NCBI RefSeq assembly: GCF_003660445.1
Contig: NZ_QZVQ01000010.1
Coordinates: 62,001-126,000 of the forward strand
Reading direction: 5' to 3'
From: Croceibacterium ferulae
Lineage (GTDB): Bacteria; Pseudomonadota; Alphaproteobacteria; Sphingomonadales; Sphingomonadaceae
DNA length: 64,000 nucleotides
How positions within the stretch are numbered: position 1 is the stretch's first letter; the number at the start of each line of letters is the position of its first letter. Position numbers and translations under genes: made by a program. Positions 1 through 14,257 of this stretch are shown here, in pieces. Under the pieces are notes generated by a model. That model searched no databases. It was given only the letters and a program-made list of their open reading frames with translations, and was not told the origin of the DNA.

Positions 1-436
1 GGTGCCCGCCACTGGCGAGGTCCAGGCCCATGAAGGTGTCGCCGGGATTGAGCAGCGCCAGGAACACGGCCTGGTTCATCTGGCTGCCCGAATTGGGCTG
101 CACATTGGCGAAGCGGCACCCGAACAGCCGCGTGACCCGCTCGATCGCCAGCCGCTCCACCTCGTCGGCATGCTCGCAACCGCCATAATAGCGCTTGCCG
201 GGATAGCCTTCGGCATATTTGTTGGTGAAGACCGAACCGGTCGCCTCCAGCACTGCGGGGCTGGCGATGTTCTCGCTGGCGATCAGTTCGATCCGGTCAC
301 GCTGACGCTCCAGTTCGCGCCCGATGATCGCAGCAACGGCGGGATCGGCATCTTCCAGCGTGTCGTGCCAGAAGGTCTGCAACGCGTCGCCGGCAGCCGG
401 GCGATCCATGGCGAGGGTAGGGGTGGTGGCGGTCAT
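1..436 (-). CDS. glyA: Serine hydroxymethyltransferase, 5' part (runs off the window edge)
   Basis: The reverse strand from the ATG at 436 encodes the first ~145 residues of a PLP-dependent serine hydroxymethyltransferase, which converts serine plus tetrahydrofolate to glycine plus methylene-THF in the cytosol. The N-terminal family signature is clear: [16 protein letters not shown], then [18 protein letters not shown], then [19 protein letters not shown]. The PLP lysine lies outside the window. The ATG overlaps the rpiB stop as ATGA (433-436), so translation is probably coupled to rpiB. The only oddity is a slightly long N-terminal extension of about 25 residues before the conserved core. 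Confidence 0.95.
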   Translation of the reverse strand, partial: MTATTPTLAMDRPAAGDALQTFWHDTLEDADPAVAAIIGRELERQRDRIELIASENIASPAVLEATGSVFTNKYAEGYPGKRYYGGCEHADEVERLAIERVTRLFGCRFANVQPNSGSQMNQAVFLALLNPGDTFMGLDLASGGH

Positions 437-885
437 GCCTGCTCCTGGCTGATCGAGGGATGGGAAAGCATGTCTACGCGGCGCTGGTGGCGACCGGCTT
501 CGAACTGTGTGCCGAGAAAGGCAGCGACGCAGGCCTTGGCCATTTCGGGCCCGATCAGCCGCGCACCCAGCGCGATTGCGTTCGCATCATTGTGCGAACG
601 TGCGAAGCTGGCCGACAGCGGCTCGCTTACCTGGGCGCAGCGCACGGCAGGGTGGCGGTTCATGGCGATGGCGATGCCGATGCCCGATCCGCACAGCGCC
701 ACGCCATATTCCGCCGAACCATCCGCCAGGGCAGCCGCGAGACGGTATCCGTAATCCGGATAATCGACCGATCCGGCGCCTTGCGGGCCGAGATCCGTCA
801 CGTCGTGCCCCTGTTCGCGCAGCCATCTCACAAGGTCGGCCTTCAGATCGACAGCGGCATGGTCGGAAGCGAGCGCGATCTTCAT
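433..885 (-). CDS. rpiB: Ribose-5-phosphate isomerase B
   Basis: A 150-residue RpiB/LacAB-family sugar-phosphate isomerase that interconverts ribose 5-phosphate and ribulose 5-phosphate in the pentose phosphate pathway. It starts with [11 protein letters not shown] (phosphate and substrate loop). The catalytic cysteine is Cys65 in the VALCGSGIG loop, and [15 protein letters not shown] is also typical. I chose the ATG at 885, which gives the standard N-terminus and has an AAGGG-like ribosome site upstream; an in-frame ATG at 909 would add eight atypical residues. It precedes and overlaps glyA by ATGA. Pairing of rpiB with glyA is common in alphaproteobacteria. Confidence 0.93.
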   Translation of the reverse strand: MKIALASDHAAVDLKADLVRWLREQGHDVTDLGPQGAGSVDYPDYGYRLAAALADGSAEYGVALCGSGIGIAIAMNRHPAVRCAQVSEPLSASFARSHNDANAIALGARLIGPEMAKACVAAFLGTQFEAGRHQRRVDMLSHPSISQEQA

Positions 886-932
886 GCCGGCGCCCTTAGC
901 GGAACGCATGGCCGCTTGCCAGCAGCCGGCGC

Positions 933-975
933 AAAAAAGCGGCAGCCGGCGTTGTTCTCGCGAGGGCGGCTGCCG
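933..975 (-). terminator. Intrinsic terminator after the response-regulator gene
   Basis: On the minus strand a perfect 9-bp stem (CGGCAGCCG / CGGCTGCCG, 967-975 with 940-948) is followed by C and a run of six T (complement of 933-938). It lies 50 bp after the stop of the response-regulator gene, so that kinase-regulator unit probably ends here and rpiB-glyA has its own promoter. Confidence 0.8.
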
Positions 976-1025
976 GCGTGCTGGTGGCTCAGCGGCTGGT
1001 GGTGCGTCGCGCGTCGGGTTGCCCG

Positions 1026-1367
1026 TCAGGGAAAGGCTGCGAGGATCGCGTTGATGTTGTAAGGCTTGGTCACCGTCGGCACGTCGGCCAGATCGTCAGG
1101 GCGCGCCTGCATGCCATACCCGGTGGCGAAGATCACCGCGACACTTGCCCGCAGCAGTTCGCGCGCCAGCGGATAGCTTTCCTGCCCATGCAGGTTCACA
1201 TCGAGGATCGCCGCATCGAAGATATGCTGGCGGGCAAGCCGCAGCCCTTCGGCCAGCGAACAGGCCAGCACGGCATCGGCACCTTCGTCGATCATCATGT
1301 CTTCCAGGGCAAAGCCGATAATCGGCTCGTCCTCCACCAGCAGCACCTTGTTGCCGGCGAGCTTCAT
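1026..1367 (-). CDS. Single-domain response regulator (receiver only, FATGY motif)
   Basis: A 113-residue protein made only of a receiver domain. Acidic pocket Glu12/Asp13 (LLVEDEP), phosphoacceptor Asp56 (AAILDVN), Thr82 in the stretch IFATGYG and Lys101 in VTKPY are all present. The FATGY motif is the hallmark of the 'FAT GUY' receivers, which in sphingomonads act in the general stress response phosphorelay; that family role is known, its application here is inferred. There is no output domain, so it should act by protein contact or as a phosphate sink. I chose the ATG at 1367: it overlaps the kinase stop as ATGA (1364-1367), so the pair is translationally coupled. A longer start at 1433 would overlap the kinase by 70 bp. 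Confidence 0.9.
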   Translation of the reverse strand: MKLAGNKVLLVEDEPIIGFALEDMMIDEGADAVLACSLAEGLRLARQHIFDAAILDVNLHGQESYPLARELLRASVAVIFATGYGMQARPDDLADVPTVTKPYNINAILAAFP

Positions 1368-2836
1368 GGGTGCAGGCTGGTGTTTGCAAACGCGGGGGCA
1401 TCCGGATGGCCCAGCCTGGCCGCGATCATGCAAGTGAGTCCCGCCGGCGCGAAGTCCATCTGCACCTCGCCGCTGCCATCGGCCGACAGCCCGCGGCGGA
1501 TCAGCCGCGTTCCGAAGCCGTTCGCCATTGCCGGAGTGACGGACGGCCCCTCGCGTTCCTGCCAGGTGAGGCTGAACTCGCGGTCTGCGTCGTCGCTGAT
1601 GGACCAGGTGATGGCGACCCGCCCTTCATCATTGGATAGGGCACCATATTTCAGCGCATTGGTGCACAATTCGTGCACGATCATGGCGAGCGAAACCGCC
1701 ATCTGCGGAGCAAGGGCAACGTCCGGCCCATTCAGCGTGAAGCGGGTGATGGCCTCGCCTGCGGTTGCCTCCGCCGATCGGCGGATCGTCTCCGCAACCA
1801 GTGTGCTGCCCCAATGGGCATCGGTCAGCAGCGAATGGGCCGCTGCCAACGCCTTCAGCCGCGCCTCGAAGATCGCCTGTGCCGAAGCAGCGCCAGGCAC
1901 CGCGCGGAACGACTGACCCGCCAGCCCCTGCACGACTGCCAGCGTGTTCTTCACCCGGTGGTTGAGTTCGCCGATCAGCAGCGCCTGCCGCTCCTCATAC
2001 TCGACTTCTTCCGTGACATCGTAGCCTTGGATTATGATGCCGCTGATGCGCTCGTTCGTGTCGCGTACTGGCTGGAAGATGAAATTCAGGAATAGCGCGG
2101 CGGCAGACTTGCCTGGGCTGCGCTGCAGAAGCACACGCATCCGCCGGCCGAAGAACGGCTTGCCCGACCGCCGCACCTGATCGAGCACGTCCCCAAAGCC
2201 CTGGTCCATGACCTCGGGCAAGGCTTCGCTGACCGGCTTCCCGATCAGGTCACTACGACCCACCAGTTCGCGGTAGGCGTTGTTGGCCATGGTGAACCGA
2301 TGCTCCGGTCCATCCAGTAAGGCGACGAAGCCCGGAGCATGCGCGAAGAAGTCCAGCAACCGCCGGCTCTCGGCCGCCAGATCGCGGTTGCGATCCTGCA
2401 CGGCATTGGCCCGGCGCATGAGCCCTGCCTCGTCACGGCCGCGGCGCAGATTGTGCAGCTCGGTCACGTCGACCGTATGCTGCAGGATGTACCGCAGAAC
2501 CCCAGCCTGATCGGGCAGGGGCGTGTGCGTCGCGCTCCAGTACCGCGTCTCCATTGTGCGGTCGGGACGGCGGATGTCGTAGCGAATGATGGCGATCTCG
2601 TCCGCCTCGCCAGTCGCCAGCACCCGCTGCAGCGAACGTTCGAGCAGGCGGAAACCCTCGGACGCGGGGTCGGCGGGGAACGCCTCGAACATTTTGCAAC
2701 CCAGGATCTCGTCCCGGCTGCGCGCAGTCACCCGCAGATAGGCGTCGTTCGCCCACACGATCGTCAGATCGAGATCGAGCACCACATAGGGGTTGGGCGA
2801 ACGAGAAAACAGCGCCTGGAAATCGAGCGTCACCAC
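1364..2836 (-). CDS. HWE-type sensor histidine kinase with two PAS domains
   Basis: A 490-residue soluble histidine kinase with no membrane segment. PAS domains lie at about residues 5-125 and 163-278. The HWE/HisKA_2 dimerisation helix carries His293 in ELNHRVKNTLA. The F-box region AAHSLLTDAHWG is followed by the N box HELCTNALKYG (about 388-398) and the G box GFGTRLIRRGL. The missing classical H box together with HRVKNTLA is diagnostic of HWE kinases. It is coupled by ATGA to the receiver gene downstream, its likely partner. The PAS ligand cannot be told; neither PAS carries the LOV cysteine motif. Cytosolic location is inferred. Confidence 0.92.
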   Translation of the reverse strand: MVTLDFQALFSRSPNPYVVLDLDLTIVWANDAYLRVTARSRDEILGCKMFEAFPADPASEGFRLLERSLQRVLATGEADEIAIIRYDIRRPDRTMETRYWSATHTPLPDQAGVLRYILQHTVDVTELHNLRRGRDEAGLMRRANAVQDRNRDLAAESRRLLDFFAHAPGFVALLDGPEHRFTMANNAYRELVGRSDLIGKPVSEALPEVMDQGFGDVLDQVRRSGKPFFGRRMRVLLQRSPGKSAAALFLNFIFQPVRDTNERISGIIIQGYDVTEEVEYEERQALLIGELNHRVKNTLAVVQGLAGQSFRAVPGAASAQAIFEARLKALAAAHSLLTDAHWGSTLVAETIRRSAEATAGEAITRFTLNGPDVALAPQMAVSLAMIVHELCTNALKYGALSNDEGRVAITWSISDDADREFSLTWQEREGPSVTPAMANGFGTRLIRRGLSADGSGEVQMDFAPAGLTCMIAARLGHPDAPAFANTSLHP

Positions 2837-2881
2837 AGGTCAGACAATCCGATCGCTCGCCAACAGCCGGGCATAGCCGGT

Positions 2882-4921
<2,040 letters not shown>

Positions 4922-4929
4922 CTGCTCTT

Positions 4930-6873
4930 CTAACCTGTTTCCTGTGCGCCGGGCGACCGTTCGCCGGGCCCGGTGTCCACCTGTTCGTCGGCCGCTTCAA
5001 CGGCACGTTTCCTGGCCATCTGCCCGAGTCGCACATCGAATGCCAGCTTTCGTTTGCGCAGCCTCTGCTGCTCGGCAAACGCGCCTTCCGGGTCGATGTC
5101 GAAGCGGGCCGTGACCGCGGCGATTGCGGCTTCGAGCGCCGGCCTTTCAGCCAGCAGCGCCACCGCCTCGGCCAGATCCTCACGCGCGCTGACCGGATCG
5201 GTACCTTCCTGAAGGAAGGAAAACGGAGCGTTGCCGGGCGGCGGCAGGATCGTGCCAGCGCCGGATATGGGGCCTGCGCCGCCTGCGTCAAGCAGGACAG
5301 GCGCCTCCGCGCCCCCGCCCGACATCTCGCCGAGGTGTAGCAGGGCATCGACCAGTGGCTTCAGCACTGGCTGGGCGGCCGCCACGCGCAGCAGCGCCTC
5401 CATGTGGCGCCCGATCTGGTCGGGATGACGCGCCAGCCCGGCGACCACCGCGCTGGTCAGCGGATCCTGCCGTGCATCGACCTCGTGACGCAGGCGTTCT
5501 GCAGTGCCCGGCAGCAGGGGTTGCAAGGCAGGCTTGCCGAATTGAAAGCGAATGCCGCCACCGCGAGGCTGCTGCTGGCGAGGTTGCCAGTCGCTCTTTT
5601 CCCGTTTGGGAAAGGCAAGGGCGGAGAACCGATCCAGCCATTCGCGGCGATACAGTGCAGCGATGTCCGGCTGGGCGATCGTCTCCACATGCGCGAGCAG
5701 CCGCGCCTTCAGGCCTGCCTTGTCCTCCGGCCCGGTCAGCGGCAGCGCGGCCTGTTCGTGATGCCACACCACCTCCAGCAGGCTGGTGGCCGCCGCCAGT
5801 ACCCGGTCCAGCCCGGCGCGCCCTTCGCGGCGGAGCAGATCGTCAGGGTCGAGGCCGGCGGGCAGGGTGGCGAACTGCAGCGAATGGCCAGGGCGCAGCA
5901 GGGGCAGGGCGCGGGTGGCGGCGCGGATCGCGGCGCGCTGCCCGGCGGCATCGCCATCGAAACACAGCACCGGCTTGTCCGCCAGTCGCCACAGCAGCTC
6001 GATCTGCTGCTCGGTCACGGCGGTGCCCATCGGCGCCACGGCATCCTCGATACCTGCCGCCGCCAGCGCAATCACATCCATGTAGCCTTCGCATACGTGA
6101 ACGGAGCCGGTCTGGCGGGAGGCGGCGCTGGCGCGGTGCAGGTTGTAGAGATTGCGACCCTTGTCGAACAATGGCGTGTCCGGCGAGTTCAGGTACTTCG
6201 GCGCGTCCTTCTTCTCCGCGTCCAGAATACGCCCGCCGAACGCAATGACGCGCCCGCGCGCATCCTGGATCGGCAGCATCAGCCGGTCGCGGAAACGGTC
6301 GTAATTCTCGCGCTGCTCCGCCTCGATCCGCAGGCCGGCTTCCACCAGCATCGCCTCATCGAACTGGCCAAGCGCGGCCTTCATGGCGTTACGATCAGGC
6401 GGGGCATAGCCGAAGCCGAAGCGCTCGATCGTGTGCCCGTCGATGCCGCGGCCCTTCAGATACTCGCGCGCTCGCGCGCCGCCGGGCCCTTGCAGGTTGG
6501 CGACGAACCAGTCCTGCGCCGCCTGCATCACCTCATGCAGTCCGCTGCGCTGTTCCGCAGCTTGCGCCGCACGCGGATCGGGGCGGGGTACTTCCAGACT
6601 GGCCTCGGCTGCCAGTTCCTGCACGGCATCCATGAAGGACAGGCCGCGCTGGTCGGTCATCCAGCGGATCGCATCGCCATGCGCGCCGCAGCCGAAGCAA
6701 TGGTAGAACCCCTTCTCGTCACTGACGGTGAAGGAGGGGCTCTTTTCGTTGTGGAACGGGCAGCACGCCTTCCATTCACGCCCTGCACGGGTGAGCTTGG
6801 TCGTGCGCCCGATCACCGTCGACAGGGTGATGCGGGCGCGCAACTCGTCCAGCCATTGCGGGGTCAGGGCCAT
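4930..6873 (-). CDS. dnaG: DNA primase
   Basis: A 647-residue primase that makes RNA primers at the replication fork. The N-terminal CHC2 zinc finger is complete ([14 protein letters not shown] followed by [16 protein letters not shown]). The catalytic TOPRIM region follows, with [17 protein letters not shown] and [13 protein letters not shown] supplying the acidic metal-binding residues. The C-terminal ~200 residues are the poorly conserved DnaB-binding part. The gene sits between yqeY (29 bp upstream) and rpoD (8 bp downstream), and probably forms one transcript with both. Confidence 0.97.
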   Translation of the reverse strand: MALTPQWLDELRARITLSTVIGRTTKLTRAGREWKACCPFHNEKSPSFTVSDEKGFYHCFGCGAHGDAIRWMTDQRGLSFMDAVQELAAEASLEVPRPDPRAAQAAEQRSGLHEVMQAAQDWFVANLQGPGGARAREYLKGRGIDGHTIERFGFGYAPPDRNAMKAALGQFDEAMLVEAGLRIEAEQRENYDRFRDRLMLPIQDARGRVIAFGGRILDAEKKDAPKYLNSPDTPLFDKGRNLYNLHRASAASRQTGSVHVCEGYMDVIALAAAGIEDAVAPMGTAVTEQQIELLWRLADKPVLCFDGDAAGQRAAIRAATRALPLLRPGHSLQFATLPAGLDPDDLLRREGRAGLDRVLAAATSLLEVVWHHEQAALPLTGPEDKAGLKARLLAHVETIAQPDIAALYRREWLDRFSALAFPKREKSDWQPRQQQPRGGGIRFQFGKPALQPLLPGTAERLRHEVDARQDPLTSAVVAGLARHPDQIGRHMEALLRVAAAQPVLKPLVDALLHLGEMSGGGAEAPVLLDAGGAGPISGAGTILPPPGNAPFSFLQEGTDPVSAREDLAEAVALLAERPALEAAIAAVTARFDIDPEGAFAEQQRLRKRKLAFDVRLGQMARKRAVEAADEQVDTGPGERSPGAQETG

Positions 6874-6902
6874 GGATGCAGTCTATGCCCCGAAGCGCCC
6901 GA

Positions 6903-7358
6903 TCAGGCGAGCGAGTCCTTAACCCAGCCGCTGGTGCGGCCCAGATCGAGCACCGTGCCGTGCCGCGCCTTCAGCTCCGCCATAACGCGGCCCATGTCCT
7001 TCATGCCGGTGGCGCCCAGCTCCGTCTTGATGCCCTCGATCGCTGCGCGGGTCTCGGCCTCGTCCAGCTGGCGGGGCAGGAACTCCTCGATCACCACCAG
7101 CTCGCCCTGTTCCTGCGCGGCCAGCTCGTCGCGGCCGCCCTGCTGGAACATGGTGATCGATTCGCGGCGCTGCTTGGCCATCTTCTGCAGCACGTCGATC
7201 ACCAGCGCGTCGTCATCCGCGGTCGGCTGCGTGGCGGTGCGCAGTTCGATGTCGCGGTCCTTCAGCTTGGCGCCGATCAGGCGCAGGGCGGCCGTTCGCG
7301 GCTTGTCGCCCGCCTTCATCGCCGCGATGGTTTCCTGCTTGATCTGGTCCCTCAGCAT
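6903..7358 (-). CDS. GatB/YqeY domain protein
   Basis: A 151-residue YqeY-family protein, related to the tRNA-binding tail domain of GatB. It begins MLRDQIKQETIAAMKAGDK, ends in GRTSGWVKDSLA, and has the ELVVIEEFLPRQLDEAE and GMKDMGRVMAELK helices typical of the family. I chose the ATG at 7358 because of the AAGAAGAG ribosome site just upstream and the match to family length; an ATG at 7436 would add 26 unrelated residues. It is the first gene of the yqeY-dnaG-rpoD cluster and diverges from carA. Its function is only loosely known (aminoacyl-tRNA handling is suspected). Confidence 0.92.
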   Translation of the reverse strand: MLRDQIKQETIAAMKAGDKPRTAALRLIGAKLKDRDIELRTATQPTADDDALVIDVLQKMAKQRRESITMFQQGGRDELAAQEQGELVVIEEFLPRQLDEAETRAAIEGIKTELGATGMKDMGRVMAELKARHGTVLDLGRTSGWVKDSLA

Positions 7359-7416
7359 AACAATCTCTTCTTCGATGTTGGTGGCCTGTTGTCGCGTCCC
7401 ATCCGCGATCGCAGGC

Positions 7417-7448
7417 CATCCGTCAAATGGGGTCACCCTTGACGGATG
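7417..7448. repeat. Perfect 10-bp inverted repeat between yqeY and carA
   Basis: CATCCGTCAA (7417-7426) and TTGACGGATG (7439-7448) are perfectly complementary across a 12-nt centre that itself contains GGG-TCA-CCC, so the whole 32 bp is nearly a continuous palindrome. It lies in the 159-bp gap between the divergent yqeY and carA starts, 59 bp upstream of yqeY and 69 bp upstream of carA. It could be an operator for either gene or an RNA hairpin in a leader. There is no T-run, so an intrinsic terminator is unlikely. Confidence 0.7.
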
Positions 7449-7517
7449 GGGAGGGCAGGTCTAGCCGCCGCCCCTTAGCAACATCGCTGGCAATCTTAAC
7501 GAAACGGGAGCCCCCGA

Positions 7518-8678
7518 ATGGCTTTTTCCGCATCCTCGACTGTGCCGCCAAAAGGCGCAACGGGGGCATTGGTGCTGGCAGACGGCACGGTGGTCTGGGG
7601 CAAGGGGTTCGGCCATGTGGGCCATGCCGTTGGCGAGGTGTGCTTCAACACGGCGATGACCGGGTACCAGGAGGTGATGACCGATCCCTCCTATGCCGCG
7701 CAGATCGTCACCTTCACCTTCCCGCATATCGGCAATGTCGGCACCAACGAGGAGGACTTCGAGTCCGAGGTCGAGAGCGCCGTCGGCTGCATCGTGCGCG
7801 AGGAGGTGACGCGCCAGTCCAGCTTCCGCTCCACCCGCGAATTCGACGAATGGATGGCCGGGCACCTGAAGATCGGCCTGTCGGGCATCGACACCCGCGC
7901 GCTGACCCGCCGCATCCGCACGGCCGGCGCGCCCAACGCGGTGATGGCCCATTCGCCGCATGGCGAGTTCGACATCCCCGCACTGCTGCAGCTGGCACAG
8001 GAATGGCCCGGGCTGGAGGGCATGGACCTGGCGAAGCGCGTCTCGCGCGAGAAGCACCATGGCTGGGAAGGCGGCCCGTGGGAGCTGGGCAAGGGCTTCG
8101 GCACCTCGCCCAAGGACGGTCCGCATGTCGTGGCAATCGATTATGGCAGCAAGGATAACATCTTCCGCAACCTGGCCCGCGCCGGCGCGCGGGTGACGGT
8201 GGTGCCGGCGGAAACGCCGGTGCGCGAAATCATGGCGATGCGCCCCGACGGCGTGTTCCTGAGCAACGGCCCGGGCGACCCCGCGGCGACCGGCGGCTAT
8301 GCCGTGCCGGTGATCCGCGAATTGCTGGCGCTGGACATGCCGATCTTCGGCATCTGCCTGGGGCACCAGCTGCTGGGTCTGGCGGCAGGCGCGCAGACGG
8401 TGAAGATGCACCAGGGCCACCGCGGCGCCAACCACCCGGTCAAGCGGCTGGAGGATGGCGTGGTGGAGATCACCAGCATGAACCACGGCTTCGCAGTGGA
8501 CAGCGCCACCCTGCCGGATGGCGTGGAGGAGACGCATGTCTCCCTGTTCGACGGATCGAATTGCGGGATCAGCATTCGGGGGAAGAAGGCGTTCGGGGTG
8601 CAGTATCACCCGGAGGCGAGCCCGGGGCCGCAGGATAGTTTCTACCTGTTCGAGCGGTTCGTGGGAATGTTGGGGTGA
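7518..8678 (+). CDS. carA: Carbamoyl-phosphate synthase small (glutaminase) subunit
   Basis: A 386-residue class I glutamine amidotransferase subunit that hydrolyses glutamine and channels ammonia to CarB for pyrimidine and arginine synthesis. The N-terminal CPSase_sm domain includes GEVCFNTAMTGYQEV and GNVGTNEEDFES. The amidotransferase half has SNGPGDP, the nucleophile motif FGICLGHQLLGLA and the His/Glu pair in GVQYHPEASPGP. The start has GGGAG upstream. carB follows after 72 bp on the same strand, the usual carAB order. Confidence 0.98.
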   Translation: MAFSASSTVPPKGATGALVLADGTVVWGKGFGHVGHAVGEVCFNTAMTGYQEVMTDPSYAAQIVTFTFPHIGNVGTNEEDFESEVESAVGCIVREEVTRQSSFRSTREFDEWMAGHLKIGLSGIDTRALTRRIRTAGAPNAVMAHSPHGEFDIPALLQLAQEWPGLEGMDLAKRVSREKHHGWEGGPWELGKGFGTSPKDGPHVVAIDYGSKDNIFRNLARAGARVTVVPAETPVREIMAMRPDGVFLSNGPGDPAATGGYAVPVIRELLALDMPIFGICLGHQLLGLAAGAQTVKMHQGHRGANHPVKRLEDGVVEITSMNHGFAVDSATLPDGVEETHVSLFDGSNCGISIRGKKAFGVQYHPEASPGPQDSFYLFERFVGMLG

Positions 8679-8750
8679 CGACGGTCCGCTTCGAGTTCTG
8701 TCTCGGCCAAGTGCCGTTATTTCTGATTACAGCGATCCAGAAGGCGTAAG

Positions 8751-12101
<3,351 letters not shown>

Positions 12102-12206
12102 ACCGCGCGTTTTCCAGAAAACATAACGCCGTCAGTTCGCCCAATCGGGCGGGGGCGGCTCGCTGACCCTTCGGGCAGCCAAGAGACAGAAAGACAGGGA
12201 CCGTCT

Positions 12207-12674
12207 ATGGAAAGAGTGCCGATGCTGGCAGAGGGCTATGAAAAGCTCACCGCCGACCTCAAGGCCTTCCGGCAGGAACGCCCCCGCATCGTCGATGCAA
12301 TCGAGGAGGCACGCGCGCACGGCGATCTGTCCGAAAATGCGGAGTATCATGCCGCAAAGGAACGGCAGGGCCAGGTCGAGGCGCAGATTTCCGACCTGGA
12401 GGACCGGGTCAGCCGTGCTCAGATCATTGATCCCGCTACCCTGTCCGGCAACCGGATCATCTTCGGCGCGACCGTGACCGTGCTGGACGAAAACGAGAAG
12501 CCGCAGCGCTACCAGATCGTCGGTCAGACCGAAGCGGATGCCAAGCAGGGCCGCATCTCCTATGAATCCCCGCTGGGTCGCGCGCTGATCGGCAAGCAGG
12601 TCGGCGAAGAGGTCGAGGTGACGGTTCCGAGTGGAGACCGCTTCTATCTGGTTCAGAAGATCGAGTTCATCTGA
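12207..12674 (+). CDS. greA: Transcription elongation factor GreA
   Basis: A 155-residue GreA that enters the RNA polymerase secondary channel and stimulates cleavage of backtracked RNA. The N-terminal coiled coil carries the acidic tip ([19 protein letters not shown]). The C-terminal FKBP-like globular domain ends in the run [18 protein letters not shown]. The first ATG gives the usual [14 protein letters not shown] start. It lies 105 bp downstream of carB and could be co-transcribed or use its own promoter in that gap. Confidence 0.96.
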   Translation: MERVPMLAEGYEKLTADLKAFRQERPRIVDAIEEARAHGDLSENAEYHAAKERQGQVEAQISDLEDRVSRAQIIDPATLSGNRIIFGATVTVLDENEKPQRYQIVGQTEADAKQGRISYESPLGRALIGKQVGEEVEVTVPSGDRFYLVQKIEFI

Positions 12675-13066
12675 CCTTCGCTCAGCATCATCGAAAGGCG
12701 AGCCGGCTCCTGTCCGGCTCGCTGAACTTGGCTGCCACTTGATGACGCGGCCCGGACGATCCGACTGACCGGCATGGCTCCGGTTGTCATGCAAGGGCGG
12801 CAACTCGCGGTGCGAGCACTCGCGATGCGAAGAGCTGGATGGTTCTGGCGGCCGCAGGCGTCCCGGATCGCGCGTGGGCGGGTTTCCCGCCGTGACTCTG
12901 CTGCGAGCATAATCGCAGTACCTGCGTAGCGGGTGTCGCCTCCGCGCAGCACCTACAGCGTCTGCGCCACTTTCATCGTCCTGGTGTTAATCCACGTATC
13001 ACTGGCGACAAACGCCGGCCGCTGCGGCAGGGGGAGGGGCGGCGGCATGCGCGCCGCCCGACCTGA
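12675..13066. other. 392-bp region without a convincing gene
   Basis: Between greA and the convergent DUF4170 gene I find no credible coding region: the short open frames lack family-like sequence and ribosome sites. Besides the greA hairpin it holds two GC-rich hairpins, GGCGGG-TTT-CCCGCC (12877-12891) and GGGCGGC...GCCGCCC (13037-13059). The latter may end the minus-strand DUF4170 transcript. A small RNA cannot be excluded. Confidence 0.5.
12698..12722 (+). terminator. Terminator-like hairpin after greA
   Basis: A perfect 9-bp stem (GCGAGCCGG, 7-nt loop, CCGGCTCGC) lies 23 bp after the greA stop. No T-run follows, so it may be a Rho-assisted 3' end or an mRNA-stabilising hairpin rather than a strong intrinsic terminator. 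Confidence 0.45.
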
Positions 13067-13294
13067 TCAGGCGCCGGGCAGGTCCGGTTCGAGCAGACGA
13101 TGCAGATGTACGATGACATACTTCATCTCGGCATCATCTACGGTCCGCTGGGCGTTGCTGCGCCATGCTTCCACCGCCTCGTCATAGCTGGGGAAGATAC
13201 CCACGACGTGCACCGAGTGAGGATCGACGAACTCCAGGCCGGACGGATCCGTCACCCGTCCGCCCATTACCAGGTGCAGCAATTGCTTGCTCAT
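13067..13294 (-). CDS. DUF4170 small protein
   Basis: A 75-residue soluble protein that matches the DUF4170 pattern: MSKQLLHLVMGG at the start, SVHVVGIFPSYDEAVEAWRS in the middle, and QRTVDDAEMKYVIVHLHRLL at the end. Such proteins are widespread in alphaproteobacteria and have no assigned function. It is a monocistron, separated by about 100 bp from the membrane-protein cluster upstream and convergent with greA. Confidence 0.85.
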   Translation of the reverse strand: MSKQLLHLVMGGRVTDPSGLEFVDPHSVHVVGIFPSYDEAVEAWRSNAQRTVDDAEMKYVIVHLHRLLEPDLPGA

Positions 13295-13329
13295 GCGTCA
13301 GACCCTTCCTTGTTATGCCAAGTAAATGC

Positions 13330-13348
13330 GCCCCGCTCCTTACGGGGC
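13330..13348 (-). terminator. Terminator-like hairpin before the DUF4170 gene
   Basis: On the minus strand GCCCCG-TAAGGAG-CGGGGC forms a 6-bp stem, followed by GCATTTACTT. It lies 44 bp after the stop of the 167-residue membrane-protein gene and would end that cluster. The T-tract is weak. Confidence 0.4.
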
Positions 13349-13391
13349 AGGGCGCAAAGTGCAACAGATGCGGCAGACCTGCCGCGATGTG

Positions 13392-13895
13392 TCAGTGCTT
13401 GCGGTTGCTCATCGCACGGTCGATCAGGCGCAACGCATCCCGCTTGAACTCACGCGCACTGGCACCAGCCTCGTGCGTCAGATGGCCAGCCTCGCGTCGA
13501 GCCTTTCGGCTGACCACACTTATGCCATCCGCCACGTCGGCCGCGTGATCCGCGCCAGCCCGGCGTGCTTCGCCGGCAGCGGCCATGGCTTGTGCGAACC
13601 AGCTTGCGGCCAATTGGGATCCGATGGTCGCGGCAGTCCCGGTCTTCTCCGCCGCCACGCGCCCGGCTTTCCGGGTGGGCGAATTGCGGAACAGACCGCT
13701 CACCAGAACGCCCAGAGCCAGGCCGCCGGCGATCACCGCAACAGGGTGGTCCTTGGCAAAGCGGGTGAAGCCGTCCTTGGCTTCGATCGCGCGTTCTCCG
13801 GCACGATCCAGCAGCGTGGATTCTTCCCGCGCCCGCATGCGGGCTTCGCCGGCCGCAATCTGGTCCTTGATCTCGTTGTGCTTGACGACGTTCAT
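13392..13895 (-). CDS. Hypothetical membrane protein, last gene of a YqjD-like cluster
   Basis: A 167-residue protein, not assigned to a named family. The first ~40 residues are charged and helical, followed by one hydrophobic glycine-rich segment (about 50-70: VAVIAGGLALGVLVSGLF) and then amphipathic, Ala/Arg-rich helices to the C-terminus. The layout is reminiscent of ElaB/YqjD/DUF883-like membrane-tethered helical proteins. An AGAGGAT ribosome site lies upstream of the ATG. It follows three other small membrane-protein genes on the same strand after a 59-bp gap and may also have its own promoter. Confidence 0.75.
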   Translation of the reverse strand: MNVVKHNEIKDQIAAGEARMRAREESTLLDRAGERAIEAKDGFTRFAKDHPVAVIAGGLALGVLVSGLFRNSPTRKAGRVAAEKTGTAATIGSQLAASWFAQAMAAAGEARRAGADHAADVADGISVVSRKARREAGHLTHEAGASAREFKRDALRLIDRAMSNRKH

Positions 13896-13929
13896 CTACT
13901 TATCCTCTGCAATGCGGCGATGCTGATCT

Positions 13930-13955
13930 AACAATCGGGTGCGAATGGCTGTTCC
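13930..13955 (-). promoter_or_regulatory. Possible EcfG-type promoter (one mismatch)
   Basis: On the minus strand GGAAC is followed after 17 nt by TGTT, one base off the EcfG consensus GGAAC-N16/17-CGTT, 35 bp upstream of the 167-residue gene. A site this degenerate is expected by chance several times in a window of this size. Its location just before a gene of the putative stress cluster is the only extra support. Confidence 0.3.
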
Positions 13956-14257
13956 TACCGGAACGTATCTTCCACCTTGTCCCGCAAGGAGCCCAGTGCC
14001 TCACAGATCGGCCCGCGCGCAAACCATGCGACCACACCGGCGCTGACGACGAAGAGCATCGTCTTGTGTTCACGGGCGGCGTTCAGTGCATCGTCGGCGG
14101 TATCCAGTGCGGCATCAGCCGCGCGGTCGGCGATGCGACCACCTGCGCCGCGCTGCGCCAGATCTTCCCGGATCAGAGCCACGTCAGCGTCGAACAGCCG
14201 CTTCGCCGCATCACGCAGCGCACGGTCTTCGGTGAGTTGCACGTCAATGGCGGTCAC
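13955..14257 (-). CDS. Hypothetical small membrane protein
   Basis: A 100-residue protein with a charged helical N-terminal two thirds (MTAIDVQLTEDRALRDAAKRL...), one predicted membrane segment at about 65-83 (KTMLFVVSAGVVAWFARG) and a short charged tail. It starts at a GTG that overlaps the previous stop as GTGA, with GGGGGAG five bases upstream, so it is translated together with the holin-like gene. In position it corresponds to the third gene of a yqjD-yqjE-yqjK-like set, but I cannot show homology. Confidence 0.75.
   Translation of the reverse strand: MTAIDVQLTEDRALRDAAKRLFDADVALIREDLAQRGAGGRIADRAADAALDTADDALNAAREHKTMLFVVSAGVVAWFARGPICEALGSLRDKVEDTFR

Noticed and set aside
12653-12952. 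A 99-codon open frame on the minus strand after greA
   Set aside because: It overlaps the greA end, has no ribosome site or family resemblance, and has Ser/Arg-rich random-looking composition.
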